Source of the DNA: Phycisphaerae bacterium
GTDB taxonomy: Bacteria; Planctomycetota; Phycisphaerae; UBA1845; UTPLA1
Reading direction: 5' to 3'
Length of the DNA: 64,000 bases
Assembly: GCA_019636475.1 (NCBI GenBank)
Contig: JAHBXN010000014.1
Location: forward strand, 1 to 64,000
A program made the translations under genes and the position numbers. Under the pieces are notes generated by a model, which saw only the letters and a list, made by a program, of their open reading frames with translations, was not told the DNA's origin and made no database searches. Below are positions 7,047 through 15,445 of this stretch, one piece after another; position 1 is the first letter of the stretch; each line of letters opens with the position of its first letter.

Positions 7047-10000
7047 ATGGCCATCTGGCGATTTCAGGTTTCGATCAGACCGGAATTATCGGACGCGACA
7101 GGGCGGCGGTTGTGGCAGTTGCTCCGTGATTTCGGAATCCATTCCGTTGAGGACGTTCGGAGCGGCCGGGTCTTTCTGATTGATCTTCCGAATGTGGACG
7201 GCGATGACGAAGTGGTGGCGCGACGCATCGCGGAGGCGCTGCTTTCGGACCCGGTTGTGGAGACATACTCGATTCATCGGGAAGGGCAGTTGATCGTCGA
7301 CCCGGGAAACGAGTTGGCGATCGAGGTGCATCTGAAGCCGGGCGTGATGGACCATGTCGCGCAGTCCACGGTCCTGGCATTGGCGGATCTGGGAATTCAG
7401 GCAGCCGGCGTGAGGACCGCGCGGCGGTATGAGCTTCGGCCAATTCCGCAGGATCGGGATCTGCCGCGAATCAGCCGGTTGATCGGGAATGCCAGCATCG
7501 AGGATGTCTATGTCGGTACGCCTCCGATCAAGGCGCCCCCGACCGCTCCGCGGTATGAGTTCAGCCTGGTAAACGTTGCGATCCGGAATCTGGACGGGGC
7601 GGCGCTCGATCGACTCAGCCGAGATGGGCATTTGTTTCTGTCGTCAGCCGAAATGCGGGCGATTCAGACGTACTTCCAGTCTGTGGAGCGGGATCCGACC
7701 AACCTGGAACTGGAGACGCTGGCCCAGACGTGGTCTGAGCATTGTGTTCATAAGACGTTGAAGTCGCCGTATCAGTACCGAGGCGCGCCGTTTCCGGCAT
7801 GGAGCTTTGCTCGGCCTGTCGCTGACGAGAGGGATCGCTCGGCGAGCGTGACCTATGAATATGAAAATCTGCTGCGGGATACGATCGCTCGGGCGACGCG
7901 AGAATTGAACGCGGATGGACGCGGTCCGACCTGTTTGTCGGTGTTCGTCGACAATGCCGGCGTGATCGCCTTTGACGAGACGTACGGCATTGCATTCAAA
8001 GTCGAGACGCATAACCACCCTTCCGCGATCGAGCCGTATGGCGGCGCGTCGACGGGAATCGGGGGCGTGATTCGCGATGTGCTGGGCTGCGGATTGGGAG
8101 CCAAGCCCGTTGCCAATACCGATGTGTTCTGTGCTGCGCCGCCGGACTGGCCGATCGACCGGGTTCCCAAGGGCATCATTCATCCGAAGAGCAGCTTGCG
8201 GGGGATCGTGGCCGGTGTGCGCGATTACGGCAATCGGATGGGGATACCGACGGTGAATGGCGCCGTGCATTTCGACCCGAGGTACCTGGGGAATCCGCTG
8301 GTCTATTGCGGCTGTGTCGGGTTGATTCGGCGCGATCGGATTGAGAAGTCTGCGCGACCGGGCGACGCGATTGTCCTGATCGGCGGTCGAACCGGGCGTG
8401 ATGGGATTCATGGCGCGACTTTCTCGAGCGCGGAGATGACGGACACACACGAGGACGAATTCTCGCACGCGGTGCAGATCGGCAATGCCATCGAGGAAAA
8501 GAAAGTTCTCGATCTGGTTCTGATCGCCAGCGGACAATCGGTGGACGGCGCGCCAGGGCCCTGCCTTTTTTCGGCGATTACGGATTGTGGCGCCGGCGGA
8601 TTGTCATCGGCCATCGGCGAGATGGGTGCGGAGACGGGCGCGGAAGTCGACCTGGAGCGTGTGCCGCTGAAGTATGCCGGACTGCGTTACGACGAGATCT
8701 GGATTTCGGAGGCGCAGGAGAGGATGGTCCTGTCGGTGCCGCCGGAGAACGTCGAGGCGCTTCTCTCGCTTGCGCGGGCCGAATCGGTCGAGGCGACGGT
8801 GATCGGTCGATTCACTGACAACAAGCGACTGGTGGTGCGGTATTCGGGCATCGTGGTCGGCGATCTGGATATGACGCTATTGCACGAGGGTGTGCCGCGC
8901 GATCGACGCGTCGCGGAATGGCCCGCCGTTGTGAAGGACGCCAAGTTGACGGCACCCAAGGGTGATGCTCACGCGGCCATGGCGCCGGTGGAGGCGGCCA
9001 GGCGACTGAACGGCGTGCTTTCGCAGCCGACAATCGCGAGCAAGCATTGGATCTACCGTCAGTATGACCATGAAGTCCAATCCGGCTCGGTCGTGAAGCC
9101 GTGGACGGGGCCGGGCGAGGGGCCAACGGACGCTGCCGTGATCCGGCCGGTGCTGGGATCGATGCGTGGCGTGGCGATCGGCTGCGGAATAGCGCCGCAG
9201 CTGGCGGATGTTGATCCGTACTGGATGGCGATCGCGGCGATCGACGAGGCGCTGCGTAATGTGGTGTGTGTCGGCGGGGACCCGCGAAAGACGGCGATTC
9301 TCGACAATTTCTGCTGGCCTGCTTCCGATGATCCGGTCGCGCTGGGGGCGCTGGTTCGGGCGTGCCAGGCATGCTATGACGGAGCCAGGCGATACGGGCT
9401 GCCATTCATCAGCGGGAAGGATTCACTGAACAACGTCTTTGCGATGAGTCGCCAGGACGCGGCGATGCTGCTGGAAGTGATCCGCGAACAGTACGGCGAA
9501 ACGTCACCGTTTGTCGAGGCGGAGATGTCGCGGCGTCCGAACAAGCTGTCGATCCCGTACACATTGCTGATCTCCGCGTTGTCAATCGTGGACGACGTGA
9601 GCCGGACGATTCAGCCGATGCCGAGATTCAATGCCGGCGCGGATGGCGAAGCGGATGAGATCGTGCTGCACTATGTCGGAACGACCGTCTCGGACTGGAA
9701 TGCCATTGATCCGGCATCACCGTTCCGGATGCACGCGGCGCTGGCGGACGCCATCGCGGCGGGGGCGATTGTGGCGGTCCACGACGTTTCGGACGGCGGC
9801 GTCGCGACGGCTGTCGTCGAAATGGCGATGGCGCGTCCTTGCATGACGGCGTATCTGCTGGCGAAGGATGGGCCTGCGAGTCGGCCATTCGCTCCGGCGG
9901 CGAGCGCTTATGTCGTTCAGATGCGTGATGCCTCCGCGTTGGCATCGCTGGCCGAAATCGAAGGTGTCGCGGTGATACCGGTTGCGCGATTGAGGCCGGT

Positions 10001-10148
10001 TGCGTCTTACGGCGAGGAGCGATTCCTGTTTGTGTCGGCGGACGATTCGGAGGCCGCGGGGCGCAAGATTGATTGGGCGGCGGCGGCGAATTCGGCGGCA
10101 GCGGTAAGCGATTTTCGGGCCGCCTGGCGCCAGCCGCTCGATTGGTGA
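7047..10148 (+). CDS. purL: phosphoribosylformylglycinamidine synthase, PurS-like double N-domain fused to PurL
   Basis: Step four of purine synthesis: converts FGAR to FGAM with ATP and glutamine-derived ammonia. At 1033 residues it is longer than small PurL (about 730) and shorter than large PurL (about 1300). Residues 1-85 resemble PurS (GIHSVEDVRSGR), and residues 90-165 resemble a second PurS (LAIEVHLKPGVMDH). Large PurL enzymes have an N-domain equivalent to a PurS dimer, so this chain looks like a large PurL without the C-terminal glutaminase. From about 175 the PurL core follows: TWSEHCVHKTL, KVETHNHPSAIEPYGGA with the metal/ATP-binding loop, DCGAGGLSSAIGEMG, and a second AIRS-like half with SGKDSLNN and VHDVSDGGV. 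A separate PurQ must supply ammonia and is not in this window. Confidence 0.93.
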   Translation: MAIWRFQVSIRPELSDATGRRLWQLLRDFGIHSVEDVRSGRVFLIDLPNVDGDDEVVARRIAEALLSDPVVETYSIHREGQLIVDPGNELAIEVHLKPGVMDHVAQSTVLALADLGIQAAGVRTARRYELRPIPQDRDLPRISRLIGNASIEDVYVGTPPIKAPPTAPRYEFSLVNVAIRNLDGAALDRLSRDGHLFLSSAEMRAIQTYFQSVERDPTNLELETLAQTWSEHCVHKTLKSPYQYRGAPFPAWSFARPVADERDRSASVTYEYENLLRDTIARATRELNADGRGPTCLSVFVDNAGVIAFDETYGIAFKVETHNHPSAIEPYGGASTGIGGVIRDVLGCGLGAKPVANTDVFCAAPPDWPIDRVPKGIIHPKSSLRGIVAGVRDYGNRMGIPTVNGAVHFDPRYLGNPLVYCGCVGLIRRDRIEKSARPGDAIVLIGGRTGRDGIHGATFSSAEMTDTHEDEFSHAVQIGNAIEEKKVLDLVLIASGQSVDGAPGPCLFSAITDCGAGGLSSAIGEMGAETGAEVDLERVPLKYAGLRYDEIWISEAQERMVLSVPPENVEALLSLARAESVEATVIGRFTDNKRLVVRYSGIVVGDLDMTLLHEGVPRDRRVAEWPAVVKDAKLTAPKGDAHAAMAPVEAARRLNGVLSQPTIASKHWIYRQYDHEVQSGSVVKPWTGPGEGPTDAAVIRPVLGSMRGVAIGCGIAPQLADVDPYWMAIAAIDEALRNVVCVGGDPRKTAILDNFCWPASDDPVALGALVRACQACYDGARRYGLPFISGKDSLNNVFAMSRQDAAMLLEVIREQYGETSPFVEAEMSRRPNKLSIPYTLLISALSIVDDVSRTIQPMPRFNAGADGEADEIVLHYVGTTVSDWNAIDPASPFRMHAALADAIAAGAIVAVHDVSDGGVATAVVEMAMARPCMTAYLLAKDGPASRPFAPAASAYVVQMRDASALASLAEIEGVAVIPVARLRPVASYGEERFLFVSADDSEAAGRKIDWAAAANSAAAVSDFRAAWRQPLDW

Positions 10149-10255
10149 GTCTTCAATGACGTGGTTCGGGATGTGCGGGGGCTCCGGGGGCGATTTCGGT
10201 TGATGTGCCGTATGCGACCCGAACGGCGAAGAAACCTGTTGGGTGAAGGCTGGCG

Positions 10256-11581
10256 ATGTCGAGAGGTTTCCGGTCTCAGAGGGCTTCGGTGATGTCGGCC
10301 GGTATGCTCGCCGTGGCATGCCTGGTATTTGGCATGAGTTGTGATCGGGCCGGTCCCGGCGACGGGGGGACATCGCGCGAGGCGGCTCGACGCGCGGCGA
10401 GTCAGCCCGCTCGAGGCGGGGAATCCGGCGGTGGCCTCATTCCGGCGATTGATATCGGCGCGAGCGTGGCGGCGCGATCGCTTGTACCTTTGTCAGAGTA
10501 TGACGGACGGATTGAGTACATCGTCATTCATGTGCCGGACGAATTTCTGGAGCAGCTCTGGACGCCGATGCGCGACCTGCTGGCCGCCTTGCCGCTGACG
10601 GCGGGCGTCAGCCTGATCTGTAACAGTGATGCCACGTGCGCGGCACTTTCCAGCCGGTTGGCGAGCGCCGGATTCGACAGTCGGTCGGGGGTGCATGTGC
10701 GGCGCATACCGCGACCGATGCTTATCTGGTCGCGTGACCGATACATCGGTGCGATCTCTGCGGTCAGTGGCGAGTCGATCGTGATGGTGCCGCAGATTGT
10801 TCAGAACTTCGACGCGGTTCGCCGGGCCGCGGAGCGGGAGATTCCGAAGCTGCTCAGGCAGTTCGGCGCGTCGTACGGCATCGCGGACAGTCCCTTGATT
10901 CTGGAGGGCGGCAACGTGCTGAACGGGGGCCGTCACGTACTCGTCGGGGCGAATGTCATGCGAGAGAATCTCGGGCGATTGACCGAGGATCAGACGCGCG
11001 CGGAACTGGCGCGGACTTTCAAGCCGCGCGTGATGCTTGTGGCCGACGGGTCGGGCTTGCCGCCCGTTTCGCACATTGACATGTTCATTACCGTTGTGGA
11101 CGAAGGGGATGTGCTTGTCGGCAGTCCCCGGTTGGCCGGCGAGCTCATGTCGACGGCGGATGAGTCGTCCCGGCGGGCGTTGGACGAACGGCTTTTCATT
11201 CGGCCGGACATGCCGGATGCGAAGGCGCCGGATTTCTCGCCGGAGCGATGCGCACGCTTCGATCAGGTGGCTGCCGCGCTGGAGCGGGAGGGCTATCGGG
11301 TGCGACGTTTGCCGTACGTTGATTGTCGCCACGGTGACTTCATTGTGAGCTACAACAATGTGCTTCAGGAGACAATCGGCGGTCGGCGTGTCGTGTACAT
11401 GCCGACGTACGGCATTCCTGCGTTGGACGAGGCGTCGCGACGGGCGTACGAATCGATGGGGATGTCGGTGCGTCCGATCGACACCTCGGCTGTGTGTCAC
11501 CTGCTGGGGGCGATTCGGTGCATGGCGAATGTGATCGGGCGCGGGACCTCGGCGGATGAGTCGGCCGGTGGCTTGCCGTGA
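10256..11581 (+). CDS. secreted agmatine deiminase / peptidylarginine deiminase-family lipoprotein
   Basis: A 441-residue protein of the guanidino-group-modifying superfamily, which deiminates arginine-like substrates. Visible landmarks are WSRDRYIG near residue 158, ILEGGNVLNGGRH near 215-226, SHIDMF near 266, DCRHGDFIVSYNN, YMPTYGIP and a C-terminal IRCMANV whose C422 sits where the family keeps its nucleophilic cysteine (usually in a G-I-H-C context; here the preceding His is Arg). The N-terminus is a hydrophobic export signal ending in FGMSC (C29), a loose lipobox, so the enzyme is probably anchored outside the cytoplasm. A Ser/Arg/Gly-rich linker follows. GAAGG precedes the ATG. It does not look to be in an operon with purL. 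Substrate not determinable. Confidence 0.8.
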   Translation: MSRGFRSQRASVMSAGMLAVACLVFGMSCDRAGPGDGGTSREAARRAASQPARGGESGGGLIPAIDIGASVAARSLVPLSEYDGRIEYIVIHVPDEFLEQLWTPMRDLLAALPLTAGVSLICNSDATCAALSSRLASAGFDSRSGVHVRRIPRPMLIWSRDRYIGAISAVSGESIVMVPQIVQNFDAVRRAAEREIPKLLRQFGASYGIADSPLILEGGNVLNGGRHVLVGANVMRENLGRLTEDQTRAELARTFKPRVMLVADGSGLPPVSHIDMFITVVDEGDVLVGSPRLAGELMSTADESSRRALDERLFIRPDMPDAKAPDFSPERCARFDQVAAALEREGYRVRRLPYVDCRHGDFIVSYNNVLQETIGGRRVVYMPTYGIPALDEASRRAYESMGMSVRPIDTSAVCHLLGAIRCMANVIGRGTSADESAGGLP

Positions 11582-11622
11582 GACTGCCCATTTCGTGCCG
11601 GGGCACGGCTGGTCACTCAAAG

Positions 11623-11651
11623 TTGAGCCGTTGCGCCAAGTGATCTAGAAT
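11623..11651 (+). promoter_or_regulatory. promoter of tRNA-Leu
   Basis: TTGAGC (11623-11628) and TAGAAT (11646-11651) are separated by exactly 17 bases, and the tRNA begins 10 bases after the second box. This is a good vegetative-type promoter and shows what a -10 box looks like in this genome. Confidence 0.65.
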
Positions 11652-11660
11652 CAACAGGTC

Positions 11661-11742
11661 GCGCGAGTGGCGGAATTGGCAGACGCGCAGGATTTAGGAT
11701 CCTGTACCGCAAGGTGTGCGGGTTCGATTCCCGCCTCGCGCA
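11661..11742 (+). tRNA. tRNA-Leu (anticodon UAG)
   Basis: An 82-base class II tRNA. The acceptor stem GCGCGAG pairs with CTCGCGC, followed by discriminator A. The anticodon stem CAGGA/TCCTG encloses TTTAGGA, giving anticodon TAG. A variable arm (TACCGCAAGGTGT) precedes the T arm GCGGG-TTCGATT-CCCGC. CCA is not encoded. It decodes CUA and related leucine codons. Confidence 0.97.
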
Positions 11743-11899
11743 GTGAGCGGCCGCCTCCTGGCATCTCTGAAACAAGGCATCCTGATCATCACAGGGATTT
11801 TGCTTGCGCTGGGATTGGCTGATCGCGCCATTTGCCGGCGCGACATGCCGTCGGCCCGCCGAGTGTGCCGCAACGGTGGCAGACGCCGTCGTGCGGACT

Positions 11900-12643
11900 T
11901 CACTGCCCGCCTATCTGGATCTCATAGAAATCAGAAGCCCCGAGATCGTCGGCCAGCGGGTTATCGAGTTTCTTCGTGAATTGGCCGTTGTTAAGCACGA
12001 TGGTAACGAAGCCCCACACGCCTTGACCGGGGCCTTGCCATGCGTACATGGCCGGGTCCATGCTATCAAGTTCGGGGCATCCCGGAGTCGAAAAGGTGAC
12101 AATGTACTCCGGACTGGACACATCGACTGCGTGGAGCGTGAGTGAAGTCGTGCCGAGTGCCGGGATGTAGTCGTACGTTCCCTGGACCATCGTATCCCAC
12201 TCGATGGTCCCGGAGTAGTTCGTCGTCGTGCATTGCAGCTCAAGCGAGACATCGGTGCCGGATTCCTCATAAGTGAGGTGCGCCTGGCCGGTGATATCTC
12301 CGAAAATGGCGGTTGTAACTTCGTTGAAATTTATGATGACCTCGCGCGTGTCGGCGGAGGTGGGTGTGAGCGTGTAGGCGGCCGTGAATTTCTCATCGCG
12401 CGTTCGCGAATCGCCATTCATTTCGCTGATGCGAGCGCCTTCGACCATCAGCTCGTTTCCAGTCAACTGGGCGAAGGGTAGATCATCGAGCGACGTGTTT
12501 CCATTGCCCTGGTTGTTGTTATTCGGATTGTTGTTGTTATTACCGCTCGGAGGCGGATCGCACTGGGCTCCGAGCAGCGCAACGGAGAGTGCGAGCGCGA
12601 GCAGCCTTGAAAGCACATCCTGATGCAGTTTGCGTATGGTCAT
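11900..12643 (-). CDS. hypothetical lipoprotein with Asn-rich linker
   Basis: A 247-residue protein I do not recognise by fold. Residues 1-27 form a lipoprotein signal ending in the lipobox LLGAQC. Residues 33-50 are a low-complexity Asn/Gly stretch, a type of spacer that lets a folded domain stand off the membrane. The rest is rich in Thr and beta-forming residues, with three further cysteines (CTT, GCPEL and nearby), suggesting a small beta-sandwich outside the cytoplasm. It is likely exported and lipid-anchored. It lies in a run of minus-strand secreted-protein genes but is separated by 243 bases from the next one upstream. Confidence 0.75.
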   Translation of the reverse strand: MTIRKLHQDVLSRLLALALSVALLGAQCDPPPSGNNNNNPNNNNQGNGNTSLDDLPFAQLTGNELMVEGARISEMNGDSRTRDEKFTAAYTLTPTSADTREVIINFNEVTTAIFGDITGQAHLTYEESGTDVSLELQCTTTNYSGTIEWDTMVQGTYDYIPALGTTSLTLHAVDVSSPEYIVTFSTPGCPELDSMDPAMYAWQGPGQGVWGFVTIVLNNGQFTKKLDNPLADDLGASDFYEIQIGGQ

Positions 12644-12886
12644 GTGTCAGCTCACAGAATCTTCATGGCCTGGGAAACAACTGACGGCGCCGATCCGGTT
12701 GGATGTGTTATCGATTGGGCGATCAACCGTATTGGCTGGGATGCTGCCGCATTTCCCGGCTCGAACATGCTCATCTTATCCGGGCAACGGTCGTGATTGC
12801 CAGCAGGGCGATCGGCCTGTCCGCAACTGATTTATCCTCGCTCCGGAATTCGATGAGGGGACAGACACCGAACCAGGGCACGGCGC

Positions 12887-13777
12887 CTATTGATCGTCGC
12901 CCCGCTGCGCGGGATCGGCGGGCGCGCGGCCGACGGCTTGCTTCACGAGGACTTGGGTGTCGGTTTCGAGGCGGGCTCGCGTGGAGGCGGTGGCCAGCTC
13001 GGGGTTGGCGGCGATGATCTCGGCGGCATAGAGGCGAACCCACCAACGGTCGTGGCGGGCCAGTTTGTCGAGTTCGGCCGTCACGGCAGGATCGCCGCCG
13101 CGGCGGTCAACGAACCCGTAACGGCGTTTCCACATGAGGTCGGCGATAGTATGTTCCGCCCAGAGAATCGGCTTGATCTCTTCCGGGTCTCGGAGTTGGT
13201 ACGCCCGGATCAGCGTCAGCAGGGCGACCGATGGGTCGGACCGGTACATATGGCGGATCAGTGAGCGACTCGGCTCACGGTTCGCGCGGACGTCTTCTTC
13301 GATGATTGCCCGGTAAGGAGAGAAATCGGGCGGGCGCGTGGACGAATGGTCTTCGCAACTGAGGAGTATGTCCCGAACGCGCTCGATCACGCTCGAAACG
13401 CGGTTGTCGAGATGCGGCACGAGGATTCGGACGAGTTGTTCGGTGGGAAGATCCACGACTTTGAGGATTCGGCCGACGAGGACGCGGCGGAGAGGATCCG
13501 TCTGATCCTGCGCGGCGAACCACACGACCTGCTCGATGATCTGCCTGCGATCCGGGTCCGCGGCGATCATCTGCCGGACCTGTCCTTCCAGTGCATCCCG
13601 ATCGGTCGCGTTCGTGAGCGCGGCGAATGCGCTTTGGTAGAACTCAATCGGGACAATCTCCACGATCGGGGCGGCTGGTGGCGAATCGGGAGGCTCCGCG
13701 CTGGTGACATTCAGGAGACACGGAAGCAATGTCGAGGCGAGACTAAGCGAATGTTTCAACAGGCTGTTATTGGCCAT
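12887..13777 (-). CDS. hypothetical exported helical-repeat (HEAT-like) protein
   Basis: A 296-residue protein with an N-terminal signal peptide (about 1-27, ending VTSA-EPP). The mature part is mostly helical. Segments such as LPTEQLVRILVPHLDNRVSSVIERVRDIL and the final LARHDRWWVRLYAAEIIA look like HEAT repeats, although the number is hard to fix by eye. No catalytic motif is visible. GAGGA lies 8 bases before the ATG. It starts 15 bases after the stop of the dockerin-hydrolase gene on the same strand, so the two are probably co-transcribed. It could be a scaffold or binding protein for surface components; that is inference. Confidence 0.75.
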   Translation of the reverse strand: MANNSLLKHSLSLASTLLPCLLNVTSAEPPDSPPAAPIVEIVPIEFYQSAFAALTNATDRDALEGQVRQMIAADPDRRQIIEQVVWFAAQDQTDPLRRVLVGRILKVVDLPTEQLVRILVPHLDNRVSSVIERVRDILLSCEDHSSTRPPDFSPYRAIIEEDVRANREPSRSLIRHMYRSDPSVALLTLIRAYQLRDPEEIKPILWAEHTIADLMWKRRYGFVDRRGGDPAVTAELDKLARHDRWWVRLYAAEIIAANPELATASTRARLETDTQVLVKQAVGRAPADPAQRGDDQ

Positions 13778-13792
13778 GATGGGTTCCTCTTG

Positions 13793-15220
13793 TCACGGGT
13801 CGAACCGTGATACGAAGTTCGATTCGATGTAGCTGCGCACCTGCACATAGTCGTCTACGAGGAAATGTGTTGCTCCGACGCCCCAGGAGACTGTTTCGAC
13901 GTTAAGGCCGGTGGGTGCGGGATTCGAGTCTGGTACGGGTCCGCCGTCGAGGAAAAAATCAGCCAACGTTCCTGTTTGATAGTGATTTGCGTGATATCCG
14001 GTCGCCGGCGGGCGGCGGAGTTCCTGATTGACGTCGAAATCGGAGTTGTTCCTGACGGCGTCGACGTAGGACGTGGCGACAATTTCAAATATGCCGATGC
14101 CGGCGCGATCGTTATCGAGCCGGTCGGACAGGTGGTAGGTCGATCCGCCGCCATGACTGTAGCCGAAGATGGACACGTTCTCGACGAATCGTGTGGTGAC
14201 GGCGTTGACGATTTCGTTATAGACCGCACCCGCGCCCGTGGACGAGACATTGTCTTCATCGTAGAGATAGACATCATATCCGCGCTGATAGAGAGCGATT
14301 CCGACGACGAATGTGCCATGGTTCGGATCAACCGGGACGGACGGAACCTGGTCCTCGCCGCCAAGTGCCATGACGATGGACCTGAACGTGTGGAACTGAA
14401 TCCTGTCGAGAGTCAGGGACTGATCCAGCGGCTCCAGTCGAAGTTCGGCCAGTCCGTGTTCCGCGGCGGCCCATTCGACCCAGAGCGTTCCGGCAGAGCT
14501 GCCGGAATCGAGCGACAATGCCGCGGTCTTGTCGTTGATAAACGGCACTTCGGTGCCGGGTGTCTTGTTTCGCGTTGTCCAGATCCGAATCGCCGAATGG
14601 TTGCGCCGCAGTGCCAAGGGTATGTCCGGCCGGGTTGTCTCGGCGATCAGCTCAATGAGGTCGTCCTCGCCGGCTGGATCGTTGTCGCCCGGGAAGTTAA
14701 TCCGGATTCCGGGTCCGACGATAGGGCTTTCCTCGTCTGTTTCGGCGACGGCGGATCGGGGAAGCGGGAAATAGCCGCCTCCGTGCTGTGGCCGATATGC
14801 GGTCAGGTTTCCGAATGAGCAGGGAGCGGGAATGCATGCGGTTTCCGGTCCGAGCCAGAGGCCGTTGCAATCCGGTTCAATCGTGACGACGCATTCGTCA
14901 GCGGCAAGGCAGCAGGCTCCCGTCGGCGGCGGCGGGCTGAGCAGGCAGTCGATGAAGGGCTGGATGTCCCTTCCGTCGACGATCTGGTCTTCGTTCGCGT
15001 CACCTGTGCAGGGCGAGCATCCGGCGGATTCCTCGATCAGCACGGCGACAAAGTCGGCGATGTCATTGATGTCCGTGAGGGTATCACAGTTGGTGTCGCA
15101 ATGATGACACAGGCCGCCGCGCGGATCGGCCCGATCGATTTCGGAAGCGCTGGTGCTTTGGCATGCGGCCGAAAATGCCGCGACGGCGATTGTGGCAGAC
15201 ATGCGGGCACACATATGCAT
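13793..15220 (-). CDS. secreted dockerin-like, alpha/beta-hydrolase-like protein
   Basis: About 475 residues. The chosen start (15220) has AAGGAA six bases upstream and gives a proper signal peptide (SATIAVAAFSAACQSTSA); an open extension to 15319 is less likely. After the signal come two dockerin-type EF-hand-like repeats (DTLTDINDIADFV, then GDANEDQIVDGRDIQPFIDC) at about residues 25-80. They are followed by a short cysteine module beginning TGACCLAADEC. The C-terminal half contains VSIFGYSHGGGST, a classical G-x-S-x-G nucleophile elbow, with later Asp and His (THFLVDDY), so it resembles a lipase or esterase. The dockerin-like part may bind calcium and another surface protein. The downstream HEAT-like gene follows within 15 bases. 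Confidence 0.78.
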   Translation of the reverse strand: MHMCARMSATIAVAAFSAACQSTSASEIDRADPRGGLCHHCDTNCDTLTDINDIADFVAVLIEESAGCSPCTGDANEDQIVDGRDIQPFIDCLLSPPPPTGACCLAADECVVTIEPDCNGLWLGPETACIPAPCSFGNLTAYRPQHGGGYFPLPRSAVAETDEESPIVGPGIRINFPGDNDPAGEDDLIELIAETTRPDIPLALRRNHSAIRIWTTRNKTPGTEVPFINDKTAALSLDSGSSAGTLWVEWAAAEHGLAELRLEPLDQSLTLDRIQFHTFRSIVMALGGEDQVPSVPVDPNHGTFVVGIALYQRGYDVYLYDEDNVSSTGAGAVYNEIVNAVTTRFVENVSIFGYSHGGGSTYHLSDRLDNDRAGIGIFEIVATSYVDAVRNNSDFDVNQELRRPPATGYHANHYQTGTLADFFLDGGPVPDSNPAPTGLNVETVSWGVGATHFLVDDYVQVRSYIESNFVSRFDP

Positions 15221-15364
15221 GGCAGGTTCCTTGGTGCGGATCGCCCGGGTCCTCGCAGGGCGTATTGGGCTTCTCCGCATTATAACCGGCCGGGTGACCG
15301 AGAAGACTGCTTCGAGCATCTTCCGATCTGTCGGTCGGAAGATGCGGAGTTTTCGTGTCGGGTG

Positions 15365-15402
15365 AAAAGAAAGCGACCGGAACGCCCCATGAGACGTTCC
15401 GG
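15365..15402 (-). terminator. intrinsic terminator of the DUF11-dockerin gene
   Basis: On the minus strand an 8-bp stem (CCGGAACG pairing with CGTTCCGG, 15377-15402) is followed by CTTTCTTTTC. It lies 44 bases past the stop of the large gene ending at 15446, as expected for a rho-independent terminator. Confidence 0.6.
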
Positions 15403-15445
15403 CCGCAAGTGTGTTAACCTCGGAATCCGCCGCGAACTCGATCGA

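Noticed and set aside
10493-11620. 375-codon open frame antisense to the deiminase
   Set aside because: Same reason: antisense shadow with His/Arg bias and no ribosome-binding site.
13865-14818. 317-codon open frame on the plus strand across the dockerin-hydrolase gene
   Set aside because: The opposite strand carries a signal peptide, EF-hands and a serine hydrolase motif; this frame shows none.
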